NCBI GenBank assembly: GCA_913062525.1
Contig: CAJXWA010000015.1
Coordinates: 1-33,901 of the forward strand
Reading direction: 5' to 3'
Origin: an uncultured Alphaproteobacteria bacterium
GTDB taxonomy: Bacteria > Pseudomonadota > Alphaproteobacteria > Sneathiellales > Sneathiellaceae
Length of the DNA: 33,901 nucleotides
Shown: in pieces, positions 23,011 through 32,053 of the stretch
Layout of the letters: every line of letters begins with the position of its first letter
How positions within the stretch are numbered: the first letter of the stretch is position 1
Notes under the pieces: model-generated
The model's input: the letters and a program-made list of their open reading frames with translations, nothing else
Database searches by the model: none
Told to the model about the DNA's origin: nothing
Made by a program: the position numbers and the translations under genes

Positions 23011-25809
23011 ATGACCAATGGAAATCCAACAACTGCAGTAAAAAGCGGGACACCCAAAGTTTCATTCAATAAATTTAAAAACCTAAACACCAAAACAAAG
23101 ATCCTAATTGGTATCTGTTCACCATTGGTGTTGTTGTTGGTTCTGGGTTTTGTCGCGGTTTATAATATTAATGGCCTGGTTGATACGAATGCCAAACTTG
23201 ATGAATCGCGAAATTTGATTGAGTTGACGACTGCAGTTGAAAATTCGGCGCTGAACATGGAAACTGGCATGCGCGGCTACTTACTCGCGGGTAAATCAAG
23301 TTTTCTGCAACCGTATAAAAATGGAGAAGAGGAAACCTACCGTCTTCTTGAGACACTGAAAGCGTCAAAAACTGATGACAGTGCGGACGGTGAACAGATG
23401 GCCCTTCTCGATAAAACGGAAGAAATTTTGCGTGAATGGCAAAAAAATGTAACAGAACCATCCATAGAACTTCGCGGCCTAATTGGTGACGCACCTACAA
23501 TGAATGATATGGCGAAGTTGGTGGGAGAAGCCAAAGGCGAAGTCTTCTTTAAAAAATTTCGCAAGCAAATTAACGAATTTATTGCCGTGGAGACCGCGCG
23601 TCTTGAGACACGGAAAGTTGAATTTTCAAAAGCTAAAGATGCCGTCACAGAACAGTTCGATGTGGTTCAAGAAACAGCATCTGTAGTTGAGTATACCCAA
23701 ACAATTTTATCTGGCGTAAAGAGTGTGAACAGCCTTATCGTCAAAATGCAAGCAGAGCTACGGGGCTATCTAATTGGCGGAAATAAAAAATTCCTCAATG
23801 CTTATGAGAGTACATCAGATCTGATGTTTGCTGAACTGGATGTGTTGGGACTGACTGTTGAAGAAGACGCAGAGCATTTGGTAAAGGTCCAAAAAGCAGA
23901 TGAGTTCATCTACAACTGGATTGAAACAACTCATAAACCAGCCATTAAAATGCGTGATGCCGTGAACAGCGGTTTTGGGAATCTGACTGCAATCAGCACC
24001 TATATTGGAGAGAACAAGGGTGCTGAGCTGCTTGAGAACTTCCAAAAAGAGCTCGGTAGTATTGCACAAGCTGAGCAAGAACGAGTTTACTACCGAAAAG
24101 CTGATGCTTTGGCCGCAGAACAAAAAGTTGAAGCAGGCTTGGTTACTATGATTGTAAACGAAGAAAAAGTTTCAACCAGTTATAAAACCATTGAAGCTGC
24201 CAATGAGATCTTGAGCGTTGCTGTCGATATGGAAACCAGTATGCGTGGTTATTTGCTGTCTGGCCAACCGAGTTTCCTTGAACCCTATAAAACCGGTGGA
24301 TCTACTTTTCAAAAAGCAGTTGCTGAACTGACAAAACAGGTATCGGAAGATGCTGCGCAGTTGGAGACACTTAAAAAGGCAGCAGCAACAATCACTGCCT
24401 GGCAAAAAGAAGTGGGTGAAGGTGCCATTAACTTGAGGCGCAGTATTGGCGATGCCAGAACTATGGACGATATGGCTGATTTGGTTGGCGAAGCTCGCGG
24501 TTTGAAATATTTCAGCCAATTTAAAGCTGTTCTTGGCGAGTTCAGAGGGTTTGAACAAAATCAAATGGACATGCGCGTTGAAGCAAGCGAGACAAGCGTG
24601 TTCAACACATATTTGGTTATTGCACTGTGCGTTTTGGGTGCAACTGTCATTGGTCTGATACTGGCGTTAGTTATTGGCGGTGGTATTGCAAATCCAATTC
24701 GTCAGATGACCTCTGCCATGAACGAACTTGCAAATGGGAACCTGAAAGCGGAAATCCCGGCGGCGAATACAAAAGATGAAATCGGTGAAATGGCCAAGGC
24801 CATGACTGTATTTAAAGACAATGCGGTTGAGGCTGAACAGCTTCGAGATGAAGCTGAAAAAAATGAAACTGAACGCCGTACCCGTGAAGCACAACGGCGT
24901 GATGAGCAGAAGCAACAGGAAGCAGCTGCCGATGCAGAACGCAAAAAACAAGAAGATGAAAATCGCGCGAACCTGTTAAAACTTGCTGATGACTTTGAAG
25001 CCTCGGTCGGTAGTATTGCATCCGCTGTAGATGCAGCGGCTCGAGACATGCATTCTTCCTCTGAACAAATGCTTATTGTTGTGGGCGAAACCAATACGCA
25101 AACGTCTAGTGCATTGGGGTCCGCCGAGCATGCATCAACAAATGTGCAGACGGTGGCCGCCGCTGCTGATGAAATGACCAGTTCAATTATTGAAATTAGC
25201 CAACAAGTCTCCCAGTCTACACGTGTTGCTGGGGACGCTGTGAAACAAGCTGAGGATACCCACGTACAGATCCAATCTTTGGTGGAGTCTTCTCAAAAAA
25301 TTGGGGAAGTGGTCGCTTTGATCACTGATATCGCGGAACAGACAAATCTTCTTGCGCTGAATGCGACCATTGAAGCTGCAAGGGCTGGCGATGCTGGTAA
25401 AGGGTTTGCTGTTGTTGCTGCCGAAGTGAAAAACCTCGCCAATCAAACCGCGAAAGCCACAGAAGAAATCAGCAACCAGATCAGTGGCATTCAAGGGGCG
25501 ACAAAACTGTCCGCTGATGCCATTCAAGGGATATCCAGCACTATTAGTCAAATGGATGAAATCTCCGCTGCTATTGCTGCCGCCATCGAAGAACAATCTG
25601 CATCAACGCAAGAAATTTCAAGAAGCGCAGGGGATGCATCAAACGGTACTACTGAGGTGACGACGAATATTTCAGGTGTGACCCGATCTGCAGAAGAAAC
25701 CGGATCAGCGGCTAATCATATATTGGAGCAATCGTCTACTTTGGCAGAACGGTCTTCTGAACTGAACGAGGAAGTTGCTAACTTCTTGAAAAACGTGCGG
25801 TCAGCATAG
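23011..25809 (+). CDS. methyl-accepting chemotaxis protein with three tandem CHASE3-like repeats
   Basis: A 932-residue inner-membrane chemoreceptor. TM1 is at about 31-52 and TM2 at about 533-557, with a 480-residue periplasmic part between them. That part contains three related helical units, each with a signature at residues 88 (MRGYLLAG), 251 (LRGYLIGG) and 412 (MRGYLLSG), about 162 residues apart. These are CHASE3-like. After TM2 come a HAMP domain (about 549-604), a coiled coil rich in E/K/Q and the methyl-accepting domain with the conserved tip [24 protein letters not shown]. No CheR-tethering pentapeptide ends the protein. I chose ATG 23011 (AAGGGAAG upstream) over a TTG at 22978. Confidence 0.92.
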   Translation: MTNGNPTTAVKSGTPKVSFNKFKNLNTKTKILIGICSPLVLLLVLGFVAVYNINGLVDTNAKLDESRNLIELTTAVENSALNMETGMRGYLLAGKSSFLQPYKNGEEETYRLLETLKASKTDDSADGEQMALLDKTEEILREWQKNVTEPSIELRGLIGDAPTMNDMAKLVGEAKGEVFFKKFRKQINEFIAVETARLETRKVEFSKAKDAVTEQFDVVQETASVVEYTQTILSGVKSVNSLIVKMQAELRGYLIGGNKKFLNAYESTSDLMFAELDVLGLTVEEDAEHLVKVQKADEFIYNWIETTHKPAIKMRDAVNSGFGNLTAISTYIGENKGAELLENFQKELGSIAQAEQERVYYRKADALAAEQKVEAGLVTMIVNEEKVSTSYKTIEAANEILSVAVDMETSMRGYLLSGQPSFLEPYKTGGSTFQKAVAELTKQVSEDAAQLETLKKAAATITAWQKEVGEGAINLRRSIGDARTMDDMADLVGEARGLKYFSQFKAVLGEFRGFEQNQMDMRVEASETSVFNTYLVIALCVLGATVIGLILALVIGGGIANPIRQMTSAMNELANGNLKAEIPAANTKDEIGEMAKAMTVFKDNAVEAEQLRDEAEKNETERRTREAQRRDEQKQQEAAADAERKKQEDENRANLLKLADDFEASVGSIASAVDAAARDMHSSSEQMLIVVGETNTQTSSALGSAEHASTNVQTVAAAADEMTSSIIEISQQVSQSTRVAGDAVKQAEDTHVQIQSLVESSQKIGEVVALITDIAEQTNLLALNATIEAARAGDAGKGFAVVAAEVKNLANQTAKATEEISNQISGIQGATKLSADAIQGISSTISQMDEISAAIAAAIEEQSASTQEISRSAGDASNGTTEVTTNISGVTRSAEETGSAANHILEQSSTLAERSSELNEEVANFLKNVRSA

Positions 25810-25811
25810 CA

Positions 25812-25850
25812 TTAACCCGCCGGAAGACGGTTTGACTTGCGGCGGGTTAA
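25812..25850. terminator. strong bidirectional terminator
   Basis: TTAACCCGCCG (25812-25822) and CGGCGGGTTAA (25840-25850) form a perfect 11-pair stem with a 17-base loop, followed by ATTTAT. It lies in the convergent gap between the chemoreceptor gene and the ACT-domain gene. The AA/TT ends make it able to serve both strands. Confidence 0.8.
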
Positions 25851-25872
25851 ATTTATATCGAGTTTGATGGTT

Positions 25873-26400
25873 TTACAGTGTCTGAAAGCTCAGTTTTTGA
25901 CCGAGACCTTCTGCCGTATTTCCAAGGGCAGCGAGACAGTTGCTGGCGCGGTCTGCAGGGATATTGACCGAAAGCTGTGTTATGAAATGCCAGCCGTCGG
26001 CTGTTTCAACTTGATCAGATTTTAATCTGACGATATTGCCATCGAAATCTGTAAAAACCTCAGATAGGCGGGCTAATAGGCCGGGTTGGTCGTCGCCTTC
26101 ACATCGAATGTTGTGGGTTATGTTTGTGGACGGAGACTGTAATTCTGGCAAACTGACCCGTTTGACCTCTATATCTGCACCCGATAACCCATCCAACGAT
26201 GACAGTTCTGCCATCAGATCTTTTTCCGATAAATCAGCAGGGATTTCGACGATGCTTGAGAACTTGCCGCCTTTTCCTAATCTGGCAAAATTTGTATCGC
26301 CAAGATTAATGCCTTGGTTGAACAGGTGGCTTGTGACGTCGGATATAAGCCCCACGCGGTCTGGCGAAAATACTGACAAAAGTGCTTGGTAGCTTTTCAT
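25873..26400 (-). CDS. double-ACT-domain protein (GcvR-like)
   Basis: A 175-residue cytoplasmic protein made of two ACT domains. The first spans residues 4-80 (ALLSVFSPDRVGLISDVTSHLFNQGINL...). The second spans about 95-170 (IRCEGDDQPGLLARLSEVFTDFDGNIVRL...). ACT pairs of this kind sense amino acids; the closest characterised protein is GcvR, the glycine-cleavage repressor accessory protein. No gcv genes and no GcvA-type partner are nearby, so the amino acid sensed and the target are unknown. It is a monocistronic gene, divergent from the AAA+ gene. Confidence 0.82.
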   Translation of the reverse strand: MKSYQALLSVFSPDRVGLISDVTSHLFNQGINLGDTNFARLGKGGKFSSIVEIPADLSEKDLMAELSSLDGLSGADIEVKRVSLPELQSPSTNITHNIRCEGDDQPGLLARLSEVFTDFDGNIVRLKSDQVETADGWHFITQLSVNIPADRASNCLAALGNTAEGLGQKLSFQTL

Positions 26401-26605
26401 TAGGGTACCTCTTTGTTGGTGGGTATTGGGGGCTAATTATTTTTGGACTCGACCCGACTTATCTATGTTGTCCTATTGTATTTGCTTCAATCAAGAGAAA
26501 GATCAAAATTTTTGTAATTTCTAACGGGCTGTTAACGAAAAGCAGATAATAGTTAATAGAACCTTTTGTAATTTAAATTCTGATGTTGAAGATGGAGAGT
26601 ATAGG

Positions 26606-28102
26606 ATGCTCATAGGTGACCTCTTGCTGGCCCATGGACTAGTGACACGCGAGGACATTGAATTGGCCTTTCACCGTCAAAAAGAAAATGGCGGCCGTCT
26701 TGGCGAAAACCTTGTAGCTCTGGGGGTGTTAAGTCAGGACGCTGTAGATAAGATGATCTATGAGGCGCCGCAAGCACCGAAATCGATCGCTGACACCGGT
26801 ATTCCCACGTCGAATTTACTGCGTCTGATGTTTAAAGCAGTTTATGTCAATAGTCTTGAGACGGCTTCAGAATTCTCAAGCGCCATAAAATTGCCAATTC
26901 CAGTTATCAATCGGCTGCTTCAAGACGCGGGAGACCGTAAGTTTATTGAAGCGCTAGGATCTGCTGATCAGACGGGTTTTTCTGAAAACCGATATGTTCT
27001 CACCGAAGCGGGGCGACGTTTTGCCCTCGAATCCTTACAACAAAATCAATATGTTGGCCCGGCACCAGTTTCCTTGGAAGATTATCAAGCCCGGATTGAG
27101 CAACAGAAAATCACAAATGAGCGCGTGGAACAAAGCAAAATTGACAGCAGTTTTGAAAACTTGATCATAGCAGACGATTTCATACGGCGTCTCGGCCCCG
27201 GCATCAATGCGGGTAAAAGCATTCTTTTGTACGGACCGCCTGGGAACGGAAAGACCACCGTTGCTGAGAAGGTCGCCGCGATTTTTGCGAACGTGATTTA
27301 TATTCCCTATAGTTTCGAGGTGGACGGACAGATTATCAAGGTTTTTGATCCTGCTATCCATGTCCCTGTGCTTCCGGCTGATAAAGATGTTCCAAAATCA
27401 GGCCTTAGGCGGGAAGAGTTTGATGGTCGATGGATTCCTTGTGAACGCCCAATTGTCATTACTGGCGGAGAGCTCACACTTGAAATGTTGGATTTGAACT
27501 TTAATGCAAATGCCAAATATTATGAAGCGCCCCTTCATGTGAAGGCATCCAACGGAACCTTTATTATTGATGATTTTGGCCGCCAACTTGTTAGTCCCGA
27601 AGAGCTGTTAAACCGTTGGATCGTCCCTCTTGAAAGTCGGATTGATTTTTTGAAACTGCATACGGGGAAAAGCTTTCAACTCCCCTTTGATGAGCTGGTA
27701 ATTTTTTCCACTAACCTGTCACCAAATGACTTGATGGATCCCGCATTCTTACGCCGTATACCCTACAAGTTGGAGACCATTGGTCCAAATAGGGATCAGT
27801 ATTTTGAAATTTTCAAAATTGTTGCAGCCTCTAAAGGGTTGATGATGACGGAGGAAATACTTGAGCTCGTTATCACGGAGCTGCAGGTGAACAACAGTTT
27901 CGAACTAGCGTGTTTCCAGCCAAAATTTATTGTGGATCAGGTGATTTCAGCGTGTAAATATATGGGCGTGGCACCACATTTCACGGAAGAGCTGGTGACG
28001 GACGCGTTGAGGAATTTATATACAAGCGGCGCTAAAGGGTCTGGGCAAACTAGTGCAAAATCACTAAAATCTAAAAATAGTCCGGTAGCTGCGGCTGTAT
28101 AA
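26606..28102 (+). CDS. MshEN-like domain / AAA+ ATPase, function unknown
   Basis: The 498-residue protein begins with a segment like the N-domain of type II secretion/pilus ATPases (MshEN). It has two copies of the LGxxLxxxG pattern (LIGDLLLAHGLVTREDIELAF, then RLGENLVALGVLSQDAV, within residues 2-50). MshEN domains can bind cyclic di-GMP. A predicted winged-helix-like part (about 66-145) follows. The AAA+ module comes next, with Walker A GPPGNGKTT (210-218), Walker B FIIDDFG (319-325), a sensor-like IFSTNL and an arginine-rich PAFLRRIPYK. The C-terminus is a low-complexity tail. GGAG precedes the ATG. It is not a secretion ATPase because the RecA-type GspE motifs are missing. The neighbouring convergent gene is a response regulator. 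Confidence 0.75.
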   Translation: MLIGDLLLAHGLVTREDIELAFHRQKENGGRLGENLVALGVLSQDAVDKMIYEAPQAPKSIADTGIPTSNLLRLMFKAVYVNSLETASEFSSAIKLPIPVINRLLQDAGDRKFIEALGSADQTGFSENRYVLTEAGRRFALESLQQNQYVGPAPVSLEDYQARIEQQKITNERVEQSKIDSSFENLIIADDFIRRLGPGINAGKSILLYGPPGNGKTTVAEKVAAIFANVIYIPYSFEVDGQIIKVFDPAIHVPVLPADKDVPKSGLRREEFDGRWIPCERPIVITGGELTLEMLDLNFNANAKYYEAPLHVKASNGTFIIDDFGRQLVSPEELLNRWIVPLESRIDFLKLHTGKSFQLPFDELVIFSTNLSPNDLMDPAFLRRIPYKLETIGPNRDQYFEIFKIVAASKGLMMTEEILELVITELQVNNSFELACFQPKFIVDQVISACKYMGVAPHFTEELVTDALRNLYTSGAKGSGQTSAKSLKSKNSPVAAAV

Positions 28103-28146
28103 TTCGCCGAGGCGATCTACATGAAGAGCGAAAGAGGCTGCAGAAG

Positions 28147-28803
28147 TTAAGCGAATTCTTTAACCTTCAAGACCGCTTGCGTGCGATTGTTCACACCTAA
28201 TGTTCTGAAAATGGCAGTGATGTGAACTTTAACGGTACTTTCCGCTAATTCCAAAGCAGCCGCGATTTCTTTATTGGATTGCCCCTCCGCCATGAGATCG
28301 AGAACATTCCGTTGGCGAACCGTTAAGCCAGCCGCATTGTCATTCTCTTTTGCGGCGCTTGGTGTAGGGACCGCAGATTTTTTTAATTCAAGTTGGCTAT
28401 TGCTCAAATTGAATACTTCCGCTGGAATGTATTTTCCGCCGGACAAAACAAGCCGAATAGCGCTAAGCAGAACTTCTCTTGTTGATGATTTTGGGATATA
28501 TCCTTCAGCGCCAAGATTGAGCGAGGCAACCATATTGGATGTATCTTCAGAGGCAGAAATGACAATAACCGGTACGGATGGGAAGTCGTTCTTTAGGCTT
28601 TTCAAGGCTTCTTCAAATATCATGCCGGGCATATAGATGTCGAGTAATACCAAATCAGGAAGAACCTCAGCGGCGTTTATTTGGTCTTGCAATTGTACAA
28701 AATCGCAACAATCAATCACGTCTACAGTGTCATCAAGCTGTTTAAGCAGACCTGAAAGGGCCATTCTGTACAACGGATGATCGTCAGCAAGTATAATCTT
28801 CAT
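28147..28803 (-). CDS. NarL/LuxR-family response regulator
   Basis: A 218-residue two-component regulator. The receiver domain (1-120) has the acidic pocket ADD (D7, D8), the phospho-acceptor D55 in LVLLDIYMPG, the switch VISAS and K in IPKSS. The C-terminal LuxR-type helix-turn-helix (about 155-215) reads LTVRQRNVLDLMAEGQSNKEIAAALELAESTVKVHI. It should bind DNA when phosphorylated. No histidine kinase is in the window, so it is an orphan here. It converges on the AAA+ gene with a 44-base gap. Confidence 0.92.
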   Translation of the reverse strand: MKIILADDHPLYRMALSGLLKQLDDTVDVIDCCDFVQLQDQINAAEVLPDLVLLDIYMPGMIFEEALKSLKNDFPSVPVIVISASEDTSNMVASLNLGAEGYIPKSSTREVLLSAIRLVLSGGKYIPAEVFNLSNSQLELKKSAVPTPSAAKENDNAAGLTVRQRNVLDLMAEGQSNKEIAAALELAESTVKVHITAIFRTLGVNNRTQAVLKVKEFA

Positions 28804-28923
28804 AATTGTATAATATTACTTTTTAAATACGGATGGCGAAAAGTATCATAAATAGATATATGTGTATAGGCAAATAAACCCATGAAAGAAAGGTGTTAAA
28901 GACCCTTCTTCCTGTTTTTTTGC

Positions 28924-29655
28924 CTAACAGGTTAGCTGAAAGCGGTGACCTGGGAAGAGAAGTCGGGCGACTGATATTATTCTGTTTCCACTCCAGGTTC
29001 GCCGATCAATACTTAAACAGGGTGTCGCCTGTTCCAATTCCATAAAATGATGAAACTCTGCTGTTGATAAAGTTGCAGACACTTGATGTTCGTGCGAGAC
29101 CATGCTGCAATTTTCCATGAAATATTGATCAACGCTATTTTTGGAAAAATCCTTCGATAGAAAATCAGGGACAAGGGCCGGATTTGTATATCTGTCTTCT
29201 AACAAGATGGGAATGCCGTTTTCTCGGTGAACAAAATAGGATCTAAAAACAGGATCGCCTTCCTTTAGACCTAGACGGACGGCGTATTCGGATGTGACTG
29301 CTTCGGATTGAAGAAAATGAACGTCACACATATGTTGATTGCCGCGACTGCTAATGGTGTCCTGAATATAGGTCATGGTAAGGGCTGTTTTTTTTTGTTG
29401 CGGCTGGGCAACAAAAGTTCCCACTCCCTGCATCCGTTTGAGATGCCCCTCTTGTGTTAATTCTCGCAAGGCTCGGTGAATGGTCATACGCGACATTTTT
29501 AGGTCTTTGACAAGCGTATGCTCTGACGGAATCTGAAAATGTATGGGCCAATCCCCTGACTGAACATGATCAAGGACGTAGGATTTGACTTGTTCATATA
29601 GAGGTTTTGGCGGGTTGTTTGCAGTGTTGAAAGTTTGAGAATTTGTAGATGTCAT
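28924..29655 (-). CDS. GntR-family regulator of the HutC subfamily
   Basis: A 243-residue repressor. The N-terminal winged helix (about 20-85) has the GntR signature IPSEHTLVKDLKMSRMTIHRALRELTQEGHLKRMQGVGTFV. The C-terminal UTRA ligand domain (about 95-240) has the HutC-like segments VFRSYFVHRENGIPILLEDRYTNP and SIDRRTWSGNRIISVARLLFPGHRFQL. HutC itself senses urocanate and represses histidine-use genes. No hut gene is present, so the ligand and target are uncertain. I chose ATG 29655 over a TTG at 29667; neither has a strong ribosome site. It may also control the small-RNA candidate just upstream. Confidence 0.88.
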   Translation of the reverse strand: MTSTNSQTFNTANNPPKPLYEQVKSYVLDHVQSGDWPIHFQIPSEHTLVKDLKMSRMTIHRALRELTQEGHLKRMQGVGTFVAQPQQKKTALTMTYIQDTISSRGNQHMCDVHFLQSEAVTSEYAVRLGLKEGDPVFRSYFVHRENGIPILLEDRYTNPALVPDFLSKDFSKNSVDQYFMENCSMVSHEHQVSATLSTAEFHHFMELEQATPCLSIDRRTWSGNRIISVARLLFPGHRFQLTC

Positions 29656-29763
29656 GAGAGTGTCCAAGTTGTTTCGAATGCATACATGACGGACCTCTTA
29701 TGAACTTGTGAATACAAAATAGGAACTAAAAAGATCGATGTGAAAAAAATCTGTAAATATAGC

Positions 29764-29791
29764 TTGAACGAACGTTCCAATTAGATATATT
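29764..29791 (+). promoter_or_regulatory. sigma-70-like promoter with palindrome in the spacer
   Basis: TTGAAC (29764-29769), a 16-base spacer and TATATT (29786-29791) fit a housekeeping promoter. The spacer holds GAACGTTC (29770-29777), a perfect eight-base palindrome suitable for a repressor. It points away from the GntR gene towards the terminator at 29840, so it would drive a short RNA starting near 29798. Confidence 0.45.
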
Positions 29792-29797
29792 TAGAGA

Positions 29798-29884
29798 CGT
29801 GATCACTTCCTACTACACACATCGGGTTATGATCATTACGGCCCGCTCCAAATTAATGCGCCCCTTGGAGTGGGCCTTTCGCTT
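29798..29884 (+). ncRNA. candidate orphan small RNA
   Basis: There is a predicted promoter just upstream and a strong hairpin at the 3' end: GGCCCGCTCCAA (29840-29851) pairs with TTGGAGTGGGCC (29865-29876), 12 pairs including one G-T, followed by TTTCGCTTT. No protein-coding gene on this strand precedes the hairpin, since the neighbouring GntR gene runs the other way. The terminator therefore needs an RNA of its own, about 85 nucleotides long. I do not recognise an Rfam-type family. Transcription is not proven. Confidence 0.4.
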
Positions 29885-29970
29885 TAGGTCCGCTTTTCCG
29901 ACCAAATACCAAAAGCCTGTGACTGTGCGATCACCCCATCTCTCAAAATCTGATTTTTTTATTGGAATGC

Positions 29971-30000
29971 CTTGATCCCACGGCTGCTACTCTTCATATA
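29971..30000 (+). promoter_or_regulatory. heat-shock (sigma-32-like) promoter of htpG
   Basis: CTTGAT (29971-29976) and CATATA (29995-30000), 18 bases apart, resemble the sigma-32 elements CTTGAA and CCCATnT. The -10 part is imperfect. htpG is a sigma-32 gene in well-studied proteobacteria, which makes this placement plausible. Confidence 0.4.
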
Positions 30001-30038
30001 AAGAGCTATGAAAAATTCTTGGTATGAGGCGATATAGA

Positions 30039-31922
30039 ATGACCGAAAAAAAGCATGAGTTTCAGGCGGAAGTAGCTAAATTGCTGCATATCGTTACGCA
30101 TTCTCTTTATAGTGAAACGGAAATTTTCCTGCGGGAGCTTGTCTCAAACGCGTCGGATGCTTGTGATAGGCTGCGGTATGCGGCCCTTACAGCGCCAGCC
30201 TTGATCCAAGATGACCCTGAATTTAAAGTTACCCTCAGCATTGATAACGATGCAAAGACACTAACCATTGAAGATAATGGTATTGGCATGTCTGAGCAGG
30301 AAATGATCGATAATTTGGGCACAATTGCCCGTTCAGGAACATCGAATTTTGTGGATCAGCTCACGGGCGATTCTGCAAAAGATATCAACGTCATCGGTCA
30401 ATTCGGCGTTGGCTTTTATTCATCGTTCATGGTTGCCGACAAAGTGGAAGTTACCAGCCGTAAGGCGGGAGAGGAAAACGCCTATGTTTGGTCATCGGAT
30501 GGCAGCGGATCATATACCATTGCTGATGGATCCCGGGCCAGCCGGGGCACGACTATTATACTGCACATAAAAGACAGCACTGCAGAATATTTGGATGCTA
30601 ATCGAATTCGCAACGTCATTAAAACCTATGCCGATCACATTGCGCTTCCGGTTATTCTAAAAGCCGCAAATGAGACCGAAGATGGGACTAAAGAAGATGA
30701 AACACTGAATACAGCAAGCGCTCTTTGGACTCGGTCAAAATCTGAGATTACACCTGAACAATATACTGAATTTTACCATCATGTTGGCCAGGCATTCGAT
30801 GCTCCTTGGGCAACCTTACACAGTAAGGTCGAAGGCGTTCTTGAATATAGCCTGCTTGTTTTCATTCCAGGGCAACAACCATTTGATTTATTTAGCCCAG
30901 ACAGAAAATCAGCCCTGAAACTTTATGTGAAACGCGTCTTCATTACAGATGACTGCGAGGAATTGATTCCGGCGTATTTACGATTCCTGAAAGGGATTGT
31001 TGATTCAGAAGATTTGCCACTGAACGTTAGCCGGGAAATGCTGCAGAATAATCCGGTTTTGCGAAAAATACGGACAGGTTTGGTTAAAAGGGTTATTGGC
31101 GAAATTGAAAAACGCTCAAAAGCGGATGCGGAAGGTTTCCATAAATTCTGGGACAATTTCGGCGCTGTTCTCAAAGAAGGTATTTATGAGGATATGGAGC
31201 AGGGCGATCGCATTTTGAAGCTATCTGTCTTTAAATCCACGGCATCTGATAGTTACACCGATCTTGCAGCTTACGCGGAACGCATGAAGGACGGGCAAGA
31301 GAATATCTATTACATTACGGGTGATAATGAAGACGCCATTAAGAAAAGCCCACAGCTTGAAGGCTTCCGGGCAAAAGGTATTGAGGTCTTATTGCTAAGT
31401 GATCCGGTGGATAGTTTTTGGTTAAGTCGGCAAACTGCCTTTGACGGTAAGAATTTCAAATCCGTGACACAAGGTTCTGCTGAACTTGATAAAATGACAG
31501 CTGATGAAGATACTAAAAGCGACGATGACAAGTCAGATGAGGCAAATCTGTCAACTGTGATTGCAGCTTTCAAATTGGCGCTGGAAGACAAAGTGAAAGA
31601 TGTGCGCATATCCAACCGCCTGACAGACAGCCCGGTCTGCCTTGTGGCGGATGAGGGAGATGTGGACATTCATCTTGAAAAAGTGCTGAAAGCCCATAAA
31701 CAATTTGGCGCGGCTGCATCTCAGCGAATTCTTGAAATTAACCCCAAGCATGCCCTGATTGAAAAATTGAAGGAAAGAGGAGAGAAAGAAGGCGCGTCTG
31801 ACCTTTTAAGTAACGCCGCTCTCTTGCTGCTCGATCAAGCCTACATTATTGAAGGTGAGCCCATAAATGACCCGGTTGCCTTCTCGCAGCGTATGGCCAA
31901 CTTTATGGCTCAAGGCTTGTAA
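30039..31922 (+). CDS. htpG: HtpG, Hsp90-family chaperone
   Basis: A 627-residue cytoplasmic ATP-dependent chaperone. The GHKL ATPase domain has ELVSNASDACDRLR, DNGIGMS, GTIARSGTSNF and GQFGVGFYSSFMVA. The middle domain has LPLNVSREMLQNNPVLRKI with the catalytic-loop arginine, and the C-terminal dimerisation domain is present. Length is normal. An acidic insert near residues 485-500 (TADEDTKSDDDKSDEA) matches the variable linker before the C-terminal domain. I chose ATG 30039 (MTEKKHEF), the usual start, with GAGG upstream; ATG 30024 lacks a site. It is a single gene with its own promoter and terminator. Confidence 0.98.
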   Translation: MTEKKHEFQAEVAKLLHIVTHSLYSETEIFLRELVSNASDACDRLRYAALTAPALIQDDPEFKVTLSIDNDAKTLTIEDNGIGMSEQEMIDNLGTIARSGTSNFVDQLTGDSAKDINVIGQFGVGFYSSFMVADKVEVTSRKAGEENAYVWSSDGSGSYTIADGSRASRGTTIILHIKDSTAEYLDANRIRNVIKTYADHIALPVILKAANETEDGTKEDETLNTASALWTRSKSEITPEQYTEFYHHVGQAFDAPWATLHSKVEGVLEYSLLVFIPGQQPFDLFSPDRKSALKLYVKRVFITDDCEELIPAYLRFLKGIVDSEDLPLNVSREMLQNNPVLRKIRTGLVKRVIGEIEKRSKADAEGFHKFWDNFGAVLKEGIYEDMEQGDRILKLSVFKSTASDSYTDLAAYAERMKDGQENIYYITGDNEDAIKKSPQLEGFRAKGIEVLLLSDPVDSFWLSRQTAFDGKNFKSVTQGSAELDKMTADEDTKSDDDKSDEANLSTVIAAFKLALEDKVKDVRISNRLTDSPVCLVADEGDVDIHLEKVLKAHKQFGAAASQRILEINPKHALIEKLKERGEKEGASDLLSNAALLLLDQAYIIEGEPINDPVAFSQRMANFMAQGL

Positions 31923-31951
31923 AAGCTCTGTTTTGAGACTGTAGAATAAAG

Positions 31952-31978
31952 GCGGTGTCTTCGGATGCCGCTTTTTTT
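31952..31978 (+). terminator. htpG intrinsic terminator
   Basis: GCGGTGTC, a TTCG tetraloop, then GATGCCGC make an 8-pair stem (two G-T pairs). Seven T residues follow (31972-31978). It lies 30 bases after the htpG stop, a textbook rho-independent terminator. Confidence 0.88.
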
Positions 31979-32053
31979 GTGGTTTTTTGACACTGTTTTG
32001 CCGCCCAAACGTCTGTCTGAGTAATGGAAGTATGCAGGTAGGACGGCAGCAAA

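Larger units (their letters stand above)
29656..30038. other. 383-base intergenic region between GntR gene and htpG
   Basis: This gap contains a sigma-70-like promoter (29764-29791), a likely short transcript ending in a strong hairpin terminator (29840-29884), and a heat-shock-like promoter for htpG (29971-30000). No open frame with a ribosome site is visible inside it. Each element is listed separately. Confidence 0.7.

Noticed and set aside
26606-28102. Calling the MshEN-containing protein a type II secretion or pilus ATPase
   Set aside because: Only the N-terminal segment matches. The ATPase core has AAA+ motifs and none of the GspE/PilB Asp and His boxes, and no pilus genes are nearby.
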